This document shows, piece by piece, positions 36,233-44,788 of a DNA stretch of 64,000 bases. Under the pieces are notes generated by a model that was given only the letters and a program-made list of their open reading frames with translations, made no database searches and had not been told where the DNA came from. This stretch comes from Paraburkholderia sp. FT54 (GTDB lineage Bacteria > Pseudomonadota > Gammaproteobacteria > Burkholderiales > Burkholderiaceae), in the NCBI RefSeq assembly GCF_031585635.1, contig NZ_CP134195.1, forward strand, positions 4,150,685-4,214,684. The letters run 5' to 3'. Each line of letters begins with the position of its first letter. Within the stretch, counting starts at the first letter, position 1. Both the position numbers and the translations under genes were made by a program.

Positions 36233-37849
36233 ATGCCAAACACGACACCTTCCCGCACGACCGACGCGTTCTCGCGCCGCCTGTCCGTGCTGACCTCAGG
36301 CCCGCAGCGCGACGCGCTGATTCACGGCCTGCGCGGCATCGAAAAGGAAAGCCTGCGCGTCACGCACGAGGGCAAGCTCGCCTTGACGCCGCATTCGCGC
36401 GCGCTCGGTTCGGCGCTCACGCATCCGTCGCTCACCACGGACTATTCCGAAGCGCTGCTCGAACTGATCACGCCGGCTGAGCACGACGTCGCGGCGTCGC
36501 TCGAGAAGCTCGACACGCTCCACCGTTTTGTCTACGCGGAACTCGGCGACGAGATCCTGTGGAACAACTCCATGCCCGGCCTGCTGCCCGATACCGACGA
36601 CGGCATTCCGATCGCGCACTACGGCAGTTCGAACATCGGCAAACTGAAGTACGTGTACCGCATCGGCCTCGCGCTTCGGTACGGCCGCACGATGCAGTGC
36701 ATTGCGGGTATCCACTACAACTATTCGCTGAACGAAGAAGTGTGGCGACTGCTGCATGCCGACCAGCAATCCACCGCGAGCGCCGTCGACTTCCAGTCCG
36801 AGCGCTATCTCGCACTGATCCGCAATTTCCGCCGTACGAACTGGCTGCTGATGTATCTGTTCGGCGCCTCGCCGGCGCTGGATCGTCGTTTCCTCCGCGA
36901 TAGCAAACACTCGCTCGACTCGCTCGACGCCGACACGCTCTATCGTCCATACGCGACCAGCCTGCGCATGAGCGACCTCGGCTATTCGAACACCACGGCG
37001 CAAGCCGCGCTGCACGCCGATTACGACACGCTGCCGGGCTACCTCGACGCGCTCGCGAAAGCCGTGAGCCAGCCGTATCCCGCGTACGAGGCGATCGGCA
37101 CGCAGCGCGACGGCGAGTGGGTGCAGATCAACACGAACGTGCTGCAGATCGAAAATGAGTTCTACTCGACGATCCGCCCGAAGCGTGTCACGTATCCGGG
37201 CGAGCGTCCGCTGCATGCGCTGGCCGCGCGCGGCGTGCAATACGTGGAAGTGCGGTGCATGGACATCGATCCCTTCGAGCCGACCGGTATCTCGCTCGAG
37301 ACGTCGCGTTTTCTCGACGCCTACCTGCTGGTCTGCGCGCTCGACGACAGCGCGCTGTTGCCGCCGGACGCTTATGCCGAAGCCAACCAGAACTTCGGCC
37401 GCGTCACGATGGAAGGGCGCAAGCCGGGCCTCGAGCTGACGCGCGACGGTCGCCCGATTGCGATGACGGACTGGGCGAACGAACTGCTCGTCAAGATCGA
37501 CGCGGCCGCGGCCACGCTTGACACGTTGCATGGCGGCGACGCGCATGCACGCGCTGTCGCGGTTCAGCGCGCGAAGCTGGCGGATACATCGCTGACGCCG
37601 TCGGCGCGCGTGCTGCAGACCATGCGCGAGAAGCAGCAGAGCTTCCTCGCCTTCGGTCTCGAACAAAGCGAAGCGCACGCCGCGTATTTCCGCGCGCGTC
37701 CGCTGGATGCGGAGCAGAACAAGGCATTCACCGATCTCGCCGCGCAATCGCTCGCTGAGCAGGCCAAACTCGAGCAGGAAGAAGTCGGTTCGTTCGACGC
37801 GTTCGTCGCCGCGTATCGGGCGTACACGTTGAACCGGTTCAGCGTCTGA
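36233..37849 (+). CDS. gshA: Glutamate-cysteine ligase
   Basis: This 538-residue enzyme makes gamma-glutamylcysteine, the first step of glutathione synthesis. It is the gammaproteobacterial-type GshA ([86 protein letters not shown]). Three starts are possible in frame: TTG 36179, ATG 36203 and ATG 36233. None has a strong ribosome binding site; I chose 36233 as closest to the conserved sequence. A terminator follows at 37877. A different ligase family (YbdK) starts at 63.5 kb. Confidence 0.93.
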   Translation: MPNTTPSRTTDAFSRRLSVLTSGPQRDALIHGLRGIEKESLRVTHEGKLALTPHSRALGSALTHPSLTTDYSEALLELITPAEHDVAASLEKLDTLHRFVYAELGDEILWNNSMPGLLPDTDDGIPIAHYGSSNIGKLKYVYRIGLALRYGRTMQCIAGIHYNYSLNEEVWRLLHADQQSTASAVDFQSERYLALIRNFRRTNWLLMYLFGASPALDRRFLRDSKHSLDSLDADTLYRPYATSLRMSDLGYSNTTAQAALHADYDTLPGYLDALAKAVSQPYPAYEAIGTQRDGEWVQINTNVLQIENEFYSTIRPKRVTYPGERPLHALAARGVQYVEVRCMDIDPFEPTGISLETSRFLDAYLLVCALDDSALLPPDAYAEANQNFGRVTMEGRKPGLELTRDGRPIAMTDWANELLVKIDAAAATLDTLHGGDAHARAVAVQRAKLADTSLTPSARVLQTMREKQQSFLAFGLEQSEAHAAYFRARPLDAEQNKAFTDLAAQSLAEQAKLEQEEVGSFDAFVAAYRAYTLNRFSV

Positions 37850-37876
37850 ATGACGCGCTTGCGGGTAAGGTGAGAA

Positions 37877-37904
37877 AAGAGCGGCCAGCATGGCCGCTTT
37901 TTTT
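37877..37904 (+). terminator. Intrinsic terminator of gshA
   Basis: Stem AGCGGCCA/TGGCCGCT (37880-37887 and 37891-37898) with a three-base loop, followed by seven Ts. Confidence 0.92.
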
Positions 37905-38064
37905 ATTCCTCGCAGGTAACGTCTACGCACTGCGCGACCGAGTCTCGAACGCCATCGGCAAATTCTCCGCGCGCTATGACGATTCTCTGATCCAGATGAA
38001 ACACCGTACCGACGCCGTGGTCCAAACTCATACGACGCGCACCACAGAGGGAGGATTCAACGTG

Positions 38065-38565
38065 ATGAAAGAAAGTCTGTTGGCCATGCTGTGCGTAGCG
38101 GCGGCGGGATGTTCGACGCAAGGGCAGGTCGATCCGGACGTCATGCAGATCGCGACCACACCGCTGACGTGTTCGAACAAAGCGGAATGCGATGTCTGGT
38201 GGCAACGGGCGCAAACTTGGGTGGCGGGCCATACGACGTACAAGATCGATGCCTCGACCGACACATTGATCCAGACTGCCGGCCCGGATGGCGGCAAGCG
38301 CGCGTTGGCATATCAGATTACGCGCGCCGCGAATCCTGACGGCACCGCAACGATCGGCTTCGCGGCCCATTGCGACGGCTCGATGGGTTGCAAGCCGAAC
38401 CCATGGGAAGCCGGCGCCGACTTCAAGCAATACGTGCGAGGCACTGCGGCCGGTGCTCCACAGGGCGGCGCCAAACCCCCGCAGGCTGCGCCTACGACCC
38501 TGCATCCCGATGCTTTACAGGGGCAATCGATCCCGGCGGCGAATGGCGAAGCCGTCACGCAATAG
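38065..38565 (+). CDS. Predicted lipoprotein, unknown function
   Basis: The 166-residue protein starts at an ATG preceded by GAGGGAGGA. A lipoprotein signal ends in AAAGC (lipobox, Cys about residue 16). The mature part has two cysteine pairs (TCSNKAECDVWWQRAQTW and HCDGSMGCKPNP) and a Gln/Pro/Ala-rich tail. It resembles Burkholderia lipoproteins of unknown role with a CxxxxxC-VWW signature. It follows the gshA terminator and is convergent with emrB, so it has its own promoter. Confidence 0.82.
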   Translation: MKESLLAMLCVAAAGCSTQGQVDPDVMQIATTPLTCSNKAECDVWWQRAQTWVAGHTTYKIDASTDTLIQTAGPDGGKRALAYQITRAANPDGTATIGFAAHCDGSMGCKPNPWEAGADFKQYVRGTAAGAPQGGAKPPQAAPTTLHPDALQGQSIPAANGEAVTQ

Positions 38566-38641
38566 AGGCTGAAGGCGCGCGCGAAGAGTCGAAGGAAAAA
38601 TGTCGTTTCGGCGCGCGTCCGCCTGAAGGCATCGTCGAACT

Positions 38642-40204
38642 TCAATGGCCCATTGAAGGACCCACGCCCTTGCGCGGCTTGGTGATCCAGACCAGTACCG
38701 CGAGCACGAGAAACGCCGCGCAGGAAATGCGGAAGAAATCGTTGGTGGCCATCATATAAGCCTGCGCCGTCACCACCTGATTCAACTGTGCGGTAATGCC
38801 GTCGCCGGATAGGCCGATACCGGCCAGCGCATTGGTATAAGCATTGGTGTTCGCGGCGTAGACATTGACCGAGTCGGTCAGCATCGCGTGATGGTAGATC
38901 GTGTCGTTTTCCCAGTACGTCGTACTGATCGCCGTGCCGATCGCGCCGGACAAGGTCCGGAAAAAATTGGACAGTCCGGAAGCACTCGCCAGCCGCTCGT
39001 CCGGCACGCTGGAGAGCGTAATGGTGGTCATCGGCACGAAGAAGCAGGCAACGCCGATGCCTTGCACGAGCCGTGGCCAGATCACGTGATTGAATGGCAC
39101 GTCCAGCGTAAAGGTGGAGTTCCAGAACGAGACGAACGCGAACACGATGAACGCAAAACTCGCCACCACGCGCAGGTTCAGCCGGTGCATGTTCTTGCCG
39201 ATCAACGGCGACAAAAACAGCGCGAGCAGACCGACGGGCGCGGTCGCCAGACCAGCCAGCCCGGCGGTGTAGCCCATCACGGTTTGCAGCCAGAGCGGGA
39301 AGATCACCACCGAGCCGAAGAAGGCCATGAAGCCGAACGAGACGATCACCACGCCGAGCGCGAAGTTACGATCCTTGAAGAGCGAGAGATCGACCACCGG
39401 CTCTTTCTCGGTCATCTCCCACACCAGCATGAAGGCGAGCGACACCACCGCGATCACCGCGAGCGTCACGATAAAGGTCGAATTGAACCAGTCGCGATCC
39501 TTGCCGAGGTCGAGCACCATCTGCAGGCATGACACGCCGATCACGAGCAGCGTGAGGCCGACCGCGTCGATGCGCTGTTTCGTGGTCTTCGTCTCACGGC
39601 CACGCAGCAGCAGGAACGCGCACACCGCCGAGAACAGACCGATCGGCACGTTGATGTAGAAGATCCACGGCCATGTGTAGTTGTCGGTGATGTAGCCGCC
39701 CATCACGGGCCCGAAGATGGGCGCGCAGATCACCGTCATCGCCCACAGGCCCAGCGCGAGTCCGCGCTTTTCCGGCGGATACGAGCGCATCAGAATGGTC
39801 TGCGAGAGCGGGACCATCGGCCCGGAAACGAGCCCCTGCACCAGCCGGAACGCGATCAGCGACTCGAAGTTATGCGCGAAGCCGCACAGCGCCGAGGCGA
39901 TCGTGAAGAGCAGCACGGACAGCGTGAACAGCTTCACTTCGCCGACGCGCCGCGCGAGCCAGCCCGTCAGCGGCACCGCGATCGCCGAGGCGACCGAATA
40001 CGACGAGATCACCCAGGTGCCCTGGCTGGTCGCCACGCCGAGGCTCCCGGAAATGGTCGGCACCGCGACGTTCGCAATCGACGTGTCGAGCACTTCCATG
40101 AACGTGCCGAGTGCGAGCCCGACCGTCAGCAAGGCCAACGCGCCGCCTTTGAGCGGGGCGGGTTCGGCGGCGGGTAGGGCAGCGGCGGAAGCGGTGGCGT
40201 TCAT
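38642..40204 (-). CDS. DHA2-family MFS drug efflux pump, EmrB type
   Basis: This 520-residue inner-membrane transporter has 14 predicted segments. Family motifs are FMEVLDTSIANVAVPTISG in TM1, SQGTWVISSYSVASAIAVPLTGWLARRVG (motif A region) and ALGLWAMTVICAPIFGPVMGG (motif C, drug/H+ antiporter). EmrB usually works with an EmrA adaptor and an outer-membrane channel. A MarR regulator lies 135 bp upstream and a NodT channel 1.5 kb away on the other strand, but no EmrA-like membrane-fusion gene is present. The substrate is unknown. Confidence 0.92.
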   Translation of the reverse strand: MNATASAAALPAAEPAPLKGGALALLTVGLALGTFMEVLDTSIANVAVPTISGSLGVATSQGTWVISSYSVASAIAVPLTGWLARRVGEVKLFTLSVLLFTIASALCGFAHNFESLIAFRLVQGLVSGPMVPLSQTILMRSYPPEKRGLALGLWAMTVICAPIFGPVMGGYITDNYTWPWIFYINVPIGLFSAVCAFLLLRGRETKTTKQRIDAVGLTLLVIGVSCLQMVLDLGKDRDWFNSTFIVTLAVIAVVSLAFMLVWEMTEKEPVVDLSLFKDRNFALGVVIVSFGFMAFFGSVVIFPLWLQTVMGYTAGLAGLATAPVGLLALFLSPLIGKNMHRLNLRVVASFAFIVFAFVSFWNSTFTLDVPFNHVIWPRLVQGIGVACFFVPMTTITLSSVPDERLASASGLSNFFRTLSGAIGTAISTTYWENDTIYHHAMLTDSVNVYAANTNAYTNALAGIGLSGDGITAQLNQVVTAQAYMMATNDFFRISCAAFLVLAVLVWITKPRKGVGPSMGH

Positions 40205-40287
40205 AATCCTTCTCCTCAGTCTGGAAAGCTTGTCGCGACAGCTTTATCGCCCGGTCAAAATGGCGTGCTTACATGCCAGATCACTCT

Positions 40288-40299
40288 CTGCCCAGGCAA
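40288..40299. promoter_or_regulatory. Second MarR-operator-like dyad, upstream of emrB
   Basis: CTGCCCAGGCAA matches the CTGCCTAAGCAG dyad in the marR promoter at 9 of 12 bases and contains its own inverted repeat, TGCC/GGCA. It lies in the marR-emrB gap, 84 bp before the emrB start, and could give MarR direct control of the pump gene. Confidence 0.4.
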
Positions 40300-40339
40300 A
40301 TATTCCCAAACAATGACGCTCTGGGAAAGCGCGTCTTGG

Positions 40340-40882
40340 TTAGTCCTCGCCGTGTTCCCGCGGCGATATTTCGGGTGATTCGTCCAGCGATTCCTGTTGC
40401 GGCCCCAATCCGCATCCCGCGCTTGCACCCGCGTCGATGCCATTCGCGATGAAACGGCTGAGCAGGTCGATCAGCATGGCGTGGTCGGCGGCCGAAAACC
40501 CGCGCAACTGCTCGTTCAGCACCGCCGCGCCTAGCGCTGGCAGTTGCCGGGCAGCGTCGTGACCTTGCGGCGTCAACTCCAGCTTCACCATCCGGCGGTC
40601 AGTCTCACTGCGCGAGCGCGCGATAAAGCCTTTCTTTTCAAGGCGATCGAGCAGACGCGTCATCGATCCGCTGTCATACGACATGGCGCGTGACAGTTCG
40701 AACGGCGTGCTCGCGCGTCGCGACGACAGCATCAGGATCACGCCGATCTGCTGCGTGGTCAGTCCTAATGGTTTGACCGCACGGTCCGTCCGCTCGACCA
40801 GCACATTTCGAGCTTTCGTCAGGTAGTAGCCAAGACTCGATTCCAGGTGAATCTCGTCTGCCTTGTAGGGGCCGTCAGTCAT
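40340..40882 (-). CDS. MarR-family repressor of the efflux pump
   Basis: The 180-residue protein has a winged HTH (TTQQIGVILMLSSRRASTPF, ELSRAMSYDSGSMTRLLDRL, beta wing EKKGFIARSRSETDRRM). Such repressors release DNA when phenolic or drug ligands bind. It precedes the EmrB gene in the same direction (EmrR-like). A C-terminal tail (about 150-180) rich in Glu, Ser and Pro is unusual. Its promoter contains a dyad suggesting autorepression. Confidence 0.9.
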   Translation of the reverse strand: MTDGPYKADEIHLESSLGYYLTKARNVLVERTDRAVKPLGLTTQQIGVILMLSSRRASTPFELSRAMSYDSGSMTRLLDRLEKKGFIARSRSETDRRMVKLELTPQGHDAARQLPALGAAVLNEQLRGFSAADHAMLIDLLSRFIANGIDAGASAGCGLGPQQESLDESPEISPREHGED

Positions 40883-40913
40883 GGTGTATCCGGGAACGTC
40901 TCAAGCAGAACGG

Positions 40914-40941
40914 ATTTTAGCTGCCTAAGCAGACAAGTCAA
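40914..40941 (-). promoter_or_regulatory. marR promoter with embedded operator dyad
   Basis: On the minus strand, TTGACT (40936-40941), a 16-bp spacer and TAAAAT (40914-40919) form a strong promoter. The spacer holds CTGCTTAGGCAG (plus-strand CTGCCTAAGCAG, 40921-40932), whose outer four bases on each side are perfectly complementary. Occupancy would block RNA polymerase, a textbook autorepressor layout. Confidence 0.65.
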
Positions 40942-41134
40942 AATTTGATTTCGCGTAGCGCAAACGGCAGAAAAACAACACGGCCGACTCTCGCGGGGAA
41001 AGTATCTTGAAATTTAATTGCATAGTCAATATTATTGCAGGCAACGAGTTACGCGCGATCCGCGCCACCCGAGACCATGTTCTGACCGATTGTCTGCACG
41101 CCGCGAGCGCGACGTGCCAAAAGGATTTCCCCAA

Positions 41135-41506
41135 ATGCTGTACCTCAAAAACACGCTTGGCGGCCTGAGCCGCTCTCTGACCGATTCCGCACTCAGCACC
41201 TTTCAGGGGCCGCACCGCTGGTGGAAACTCGCATTGTTCGCCGTGCTGTTCGTGTTGCCTGGCGGATCGGTCGGCGTGGCGGTGCTGGCGTGGTTCGAGC
41301 ATCGGCGGGGACAGAAAGGCGTCAAGGCGGCGAAAGTGCAACTGGTAGCGGCGCCGGTGCCTACGGTGAACGCCGCTGTCGTTCCTACCGGCGCGGAAAA
41401 GCATGCAAGCCCCGCCGGCGCCTGCCAGGCGCGCGGCGATGCGCCGTGCCGGGCGGCCGCCGGCAAGCTGGCCCGCCAGGCCAAGTCGACGGAATCACGG
41501 GTTTAA
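41135..41506 (+). CDS. Small membrane protein, unknown function
   Basis: The 123-residue ORF starts at an ATG with AAGGA upstream. Residues about 28-51 (WKLALFAVLFVLPGGSVGVAVLAW) form one transmembrane segment. The N-terminus (MLYLKNTLGGLSRSL) is amphipathic and the C-terminal 65 residues are Ala/Lys/Arg-rich with CQARGDAPCRAAAGK. No family is recognised. It lies between divergent marR and the NodT channel gene, and could be part of the efflux locus. Confidence 0.7.
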   Translation: MLYLKNTLGGLSRSLTDSALSTFQGPHRWWKLALFAVLFVLPGGSVGVAVLAWFEHRRGQKGVKAAKVQLVAAPVPTVNAAVVPTGAEKHASPAGACQARGDAPCRAAAGKLARQAKSTESRV

Positions 41507-41695
41507 CGGCCAGGCCCGTAACGGCGCGTAACCTTCGCGACACCCTCAGTAACACACCTGCTTCCTTCCTCGAATTACCCTTTCAGTTTCCCGCGCCCAG
41601 CGGGCCCATACGCTAACATTCCGGCAGACCAAGATCTCGCCCGGCCGGCGGTGCCGCCATCGGCCGCGCCGCGGCGTCCAGAAGGAATTCATTGC

Positions 41696-43261
41696 ATGCA
41701 GTCTGATCGAATCTCGCGCGCGCGGACGCTTGCGCCTCGCGCCTTGACCATTGCTGTGGCTGCGGCCCTTGCAAGCCTGCTGGCCGCTTGCGCGGTCGGC
41801 CCGGATTATAAGCGGCCCGCCGCCGAGATCCCGGCGTCGTACAAGGAAGCCGCGCCCGGCTGGAAAGTCGCTCAACCGGCCGATCAGCAGGATCGCGGCG
41901 ACTGGTGGAGCATTTACGAAGATCCACAGCTTAACGCGCTCGAAGAGCGGCTGAACACCGCGAACCAGACCGTCGCCCAGTTCGCTGCCGCCTACCGGCA
42001 GGCGCGCGCGCTGGTCGGTGAGGCGCGTGCGGCGTATTTCCCGACCATTGGCGCGTCGGCCGGCGCATCGCGTTCCGGCAACGGGTCGTTCTCCGGCGGC
42101 AACTCGACCACTGCGTCGAGCCGATCCGGCATCAGCAACAGCTTCAACGTACAGCTCGACGCAAGCTGGGAGCCGGATCTGTGGGGTTCGGTCACGCGCT
42201 CGGTGAATGCGCAGAAAGCCGGCCAGCAAAGCGCCGCAGCGGACCTCGCCAACGCGCGGCTGTCGGCGCAGGCCACGCTCGCCCAGACCTACTTCGCGCT
42301 GCGCGCGCTCGATTCGACCCAGAAGCTGCTTGACGACACGGTCGCGGCCTACCAGCGTTCGCTGCAACTCACGCAGAACCAGTACGCAGCCGGCGTTGCC
42401 GCGCGCTCCGACGTGATCCAGGCGCAAACGCAATTGCAATCGGCGCAGGCTGCCGCGATCGACAACGGCGTGCAGCGTGCCCAGGACGAGCACGCGATCG
42501 CCGTACTGGTCGGCGAACCGGCCTCGACCTTCTCGATCCCGCCGATGCCGCTCACCGCCACGCCGCCCGCCGTGCCGGCGCAGATGCCGTCCGCGCTGCT
42601 CGAGCGGCGTCCGGATATCGCCTCGGCGGAACGCAAGGCCGCGGCGGCGAACGAACAGATTGGCGTCGCCATCGCCGCGTTCTTCCCGTCGCTGACGCTG
42701 TCGGCCTCCGGCGGCTTCGAAAATTCGGTGTTCTCGCAGTTGCTGACCGCGCCGTCGCGCTTCTGGACGCTCGGCCCGCAACTCGCCGCGACGCTCTTCG
42801 ACGCCGGCCTGCGCCAGGCCCAGACCGACGCCGCGCGCGCGGCTTATGACGGCAATGTCGCGACCTACCGTCAAACGGTGCTGGCCGCGTTCCAGGACGT
42901 CGAGGACAACCTCGCGTCGCAGCGCATTCTCGAACAGGAAATCGTCGTGCAGCGGCAAGCGGTGGATTCGGCGCGTCAGGCACTGGCCATTGTCACGAAC
43001 GAGTACAAGGCCGGCACGGTTGGTTACGTCAACGTGCTGACGGCGCAAACCACCGCCTTCACGGCCGAGCAGAAGCTGGAGAGCATCGCCGGGCAGCGGA
43101 TGGTGTCGTCGGTGGGCCTGGTGAAGGCACTGGGGGGGGGCTGGGACACGTCGCAGATGAATCGCGAAACAGGCGACGTGGCGGCGCCGTCGCCGGCGTC
43201 ATCTGCGGCGCCTGTCGCGCAAAGCGGAACGACCTCGCCGACGCAAATGCACACCGATTAA
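41696..43261 (+). CDS. NodT-family outer-membrane efflux lipoprotein
   Basis: The 521-residue protein is a TolC/OprM-like channel with a lipobox LLAAC (Cys about residue 32) followed by AVGPDYKRP, the standard N-terminus of this family. Two outer-membrane efflux repeats follow, with DASWEPDLWGSVTRSV, LLERRPDIASAERKAAAANE and YRQTVLAAFQDVEDNLA as landmarks. It would form the outer-membrane exit for a tripartite pump, plausibly with the nearby EmrB, though an adaptor is missing here. The ATG at 41696 follows AAGGAATT. A G-rich run (about 43133-43141) lies near the 3' end. Confidence 0.92.
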   Translation: MQSDRISRARTLAPRALTIAVAAALASLLAACAVGPDYKRPAAEIPASYKEAAPGWKVAQPADQQDRGDWWSIYEDPQLNALEERLNTANQTVAQFAAAYRQARALVGEARAAYFPTIGASAGASRSGNGSFSGGNSTTASSRSGISNSFNVQLDASWEPDLWGSVTRSVNAQKAGQQSAAADLANARLSAQATLAQTYFALRALDSTQKLLDDTVAAYQRSLQLTQNQYAAGVAARSDVIQAQTQLQSAQAAAIDNGVQRAQDEHAIAVLVGEPASTFSIPPMPLTATPPAVPAQMPSALLERRPDIASAERKAAAANEQIGVAIAAFFPSLTLSASGGFENSVFSQLLTAPSRFWTLGPQLAATLFDAGLRQAQTDAARAAYDGNVATYRQTVLAAFQDVEDNLASQRILEQEIVVQRQAVDSARQALAIVTNEYKAGTVGYVNVLTAQTTAFTAEQKLESIAGQRMVSSVGLVKALGGGWDTSQMNRETGDVAAPSPASSAAPVAQSGTTSPTQMHTD

Positions 43262-43285
43262 AAGCGCTGGCCGTCGAGGCAAAGC

Positions 43286-43327
43286 AAAAGAGGCATGGCC
43301 GCATTTCACGGCCATGCCTCTTTTTTT
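43286..43327. terminator. Strong terminator after the NodT gene
   Basis: An 11-bp stem GAGGCATGGCC/GGCCATGCCTC is followed by seven Ts; the AAAA to its left lets it also stop readthrough from the gsp cluster on the minus strand. Confidence 0.92.
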
Positions 43328-43359
43328 ACGCGTCGATGCTTCAGCGCCACAACGGCTTC

Positions 43360-43427
43360 AGCCGCCCCGCGAGGTTATCGCGATCCTACGCCGCTGCGCT
43401 GGCCGCCTCATGCAACGAATGTCGACG
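43360..43427 (-). repeat. Degenerate duplicate of the gspN 3' end
   Basis: This segment matches the gspN 3' coding region at about 43529-43595 at roughly 80%. Both share CGCGAGGTTATCGCGA and GCGCTGGCCG and end in GTCGACGC. It lies just downstream of the gspN stop, so it looks like a partial tandem duplication that has decayed outside the gene. Confidence 0.75.
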
Positions 43428-43470
43428 CCCCGGCTCAACCAGCCTGCGCCGTAGCGCCAGACAGCGCGCC

Positions 43471-44250
43471 TCAGTGCGCGAATGTCAACGCCACCGTGTT
43501 CGGCCCGCTCGGCCGCCCCAACAGGTTCAGCAATCCCGCGAGGTTATCGCGAGCCTCCGGCGCGGCGCTGGCCGTCCCATGAAATGACGTCGACGCAGCC
43601 GAGACCGTGCCGTTGCCGGTCAGCATCAGCGGGCCCTTGATCGTCGTCAGATCGAGCGTGGACGACTCGCCCTGGGCCTGAAACAGCACCCGGTACGAGC
43701 CGAGCGGCTTGACCAGCGAGACACGCGAACTGACGTCGGTGAGCGTGACGGTGAGTTGCCCGAACGCCTCCCGATTGAAGCTGCGCCAGTCCGACCAGGA
43801 CAGTTGCACATTGCCTTGCAGATCGAGCGTGTTAAAAGGCGCACCGAGGCCGCTCAGCAGCGAAGCCGGCACGGAGATCGCGCCCGGCGTAACGGTGGCG
43901 GTGCGCGGTGTGGCATCGACGGTGATCGGTTCCGGCATCGCTTCGCTGTGCCGCATGATCATGCGCACGCGCCCGGTAAACAGCGGCCAGAATGCCGTGT
44001 GCCATTCGATCCGGCCGGGCAGCAACGTCGCCGCGCTCATGTCGGAGCCGGCGGCCAGCATCAGCGTGCCCGAGCCGTGCCACAGCGAACCGGCCGGATT
44101 GACGAGATTGACGTGGCCGCTCGTCTGTTTGGCGAACTGCGGCGTGATCCAGGCGGCCGGCAGCATCGCCAGCATGACGATCGCGGCGGACAGCACCGCG
44201 ACCACCAGCCAGGGCAGCGCGACGCGCGAGCGCCGCATCCAGTAATTCAT
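43471..44250 (-). CDS. gspN: Type II secretion protein GspN
   Basis: The 259-residue inner-membrane protein has an N-terminal transmembrane helix (WLVVAVLSAAIVMLAMLPAAW) and a periplasmic beta-rich domain (NPAGSLWHGSGTLMLAAGSD). GspN is an accessory T2SS subunit of uncertain role and is the last gene of the minus-strand gspG-N run. It starts 34 bp after gspM. Its C-terminus (GRPSGPNTVALTFAH) matches betaproteobacterial GspN. A decayed copy of its 3' end lies downstream. Confidence 0.88.
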   Translation of the reverse strand: MNYWMRRSRVALPWLVVAVLSAAIVMLAMLPAAWITPQFAKQTSGHVNLVNPAGSLWHGSGTLMLAAGSDMSAATLLPGRIEWHTAFWPLFTGRVRMIMRHSEAMPEPITVDATPRTATVTPGAISVPASLLSGLGAPFNTLDLQGNVQLSWSDWRSFNREAFGQLTVTLTDVSSRVSLVKPLGSYRVLFQAQGESSTLDLTTIKGPLMLTGNGTVSAASTSFHGTASAAPEARDNLAGLLNLLGRPSGPNTVALTFAH

Positions 44251-44284
44251 GCGAGATCCTGTGACGGGGTGGTCGCGGTTATTG

Positions 44285-44788
44285 TCATTTCACCGTGGAC
44301 GGCTGCAACGACGCCGTCAGGTCCACCTGGCCGTCTTCCTTGAGCGCCGTGGCATGCGCTTCCGAGACTTGCACCTTGAACTGCTTGCGCACGTCGTCGA
44401 CCCAGTTCGTCCACGCCGGGAACGACGCGTTTTTCAACTGGATCTGGACCGCGTTGCCGATCACCTGAACCTGCGTCGCGGCGAGTCCGTGATCGTTGAG
44501 CGAAGCAGTGAGGGCGTCCTTCAGCGCGGCGCCGGTCGGCGCGACGCCTTGAGCCGCCGCCGACAATTGGCGCGCTTCGTTCGCTTGCGCGGTCATCTGC
44601 GCCAACTGGCGCTGCATGGCGGGCAGCGATTCATGCAGATGCGAACGGCCTTCCTGCGCCGGCGCCCACAGCACCGACCACGCGATCACCACGGCGAGGA
44701 CGCCGCCGCCCCACGTCAGCAGGGCTTTTTCGCGCTCGGTGCGCTGGTCCCAGAATCCGGCCCATGTTTGAGCGAGTTCAGCTTTCAT
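44285..44788 (-). CDS. gspM: Type II secretion protein GspM
   Basis: The 167-residue bitopic inner-membrane protein has a short cytoplasmic N-terminus (MKAELAQTWAGFWDQRTERE), one transmembrane helix (about 25-46) and a periplasmic ferredoxin-like domain. It partners GspL in the assembly platform. The ATG at 44788 overlaps the gspL stop (ATGA), so the two are translationally coupled; an in-frame start at 44809 is less likely. Confidence 0.9.
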   Translation of the reverse strand: MKAELAQTWAGFWDQRTEREKALLTWGGGVLAVVIAWSVLWAPAQEGRSHLHESLPAMQRQLAQMTAQANEARQLSAAAQGVAPTGAALKDALTASLNDHGLAATQVQVIGNAVQIQLKNASFPAWTNWVDDVRKQFKVQVSEAHATALKEDGQVDLTASLQPSTVK

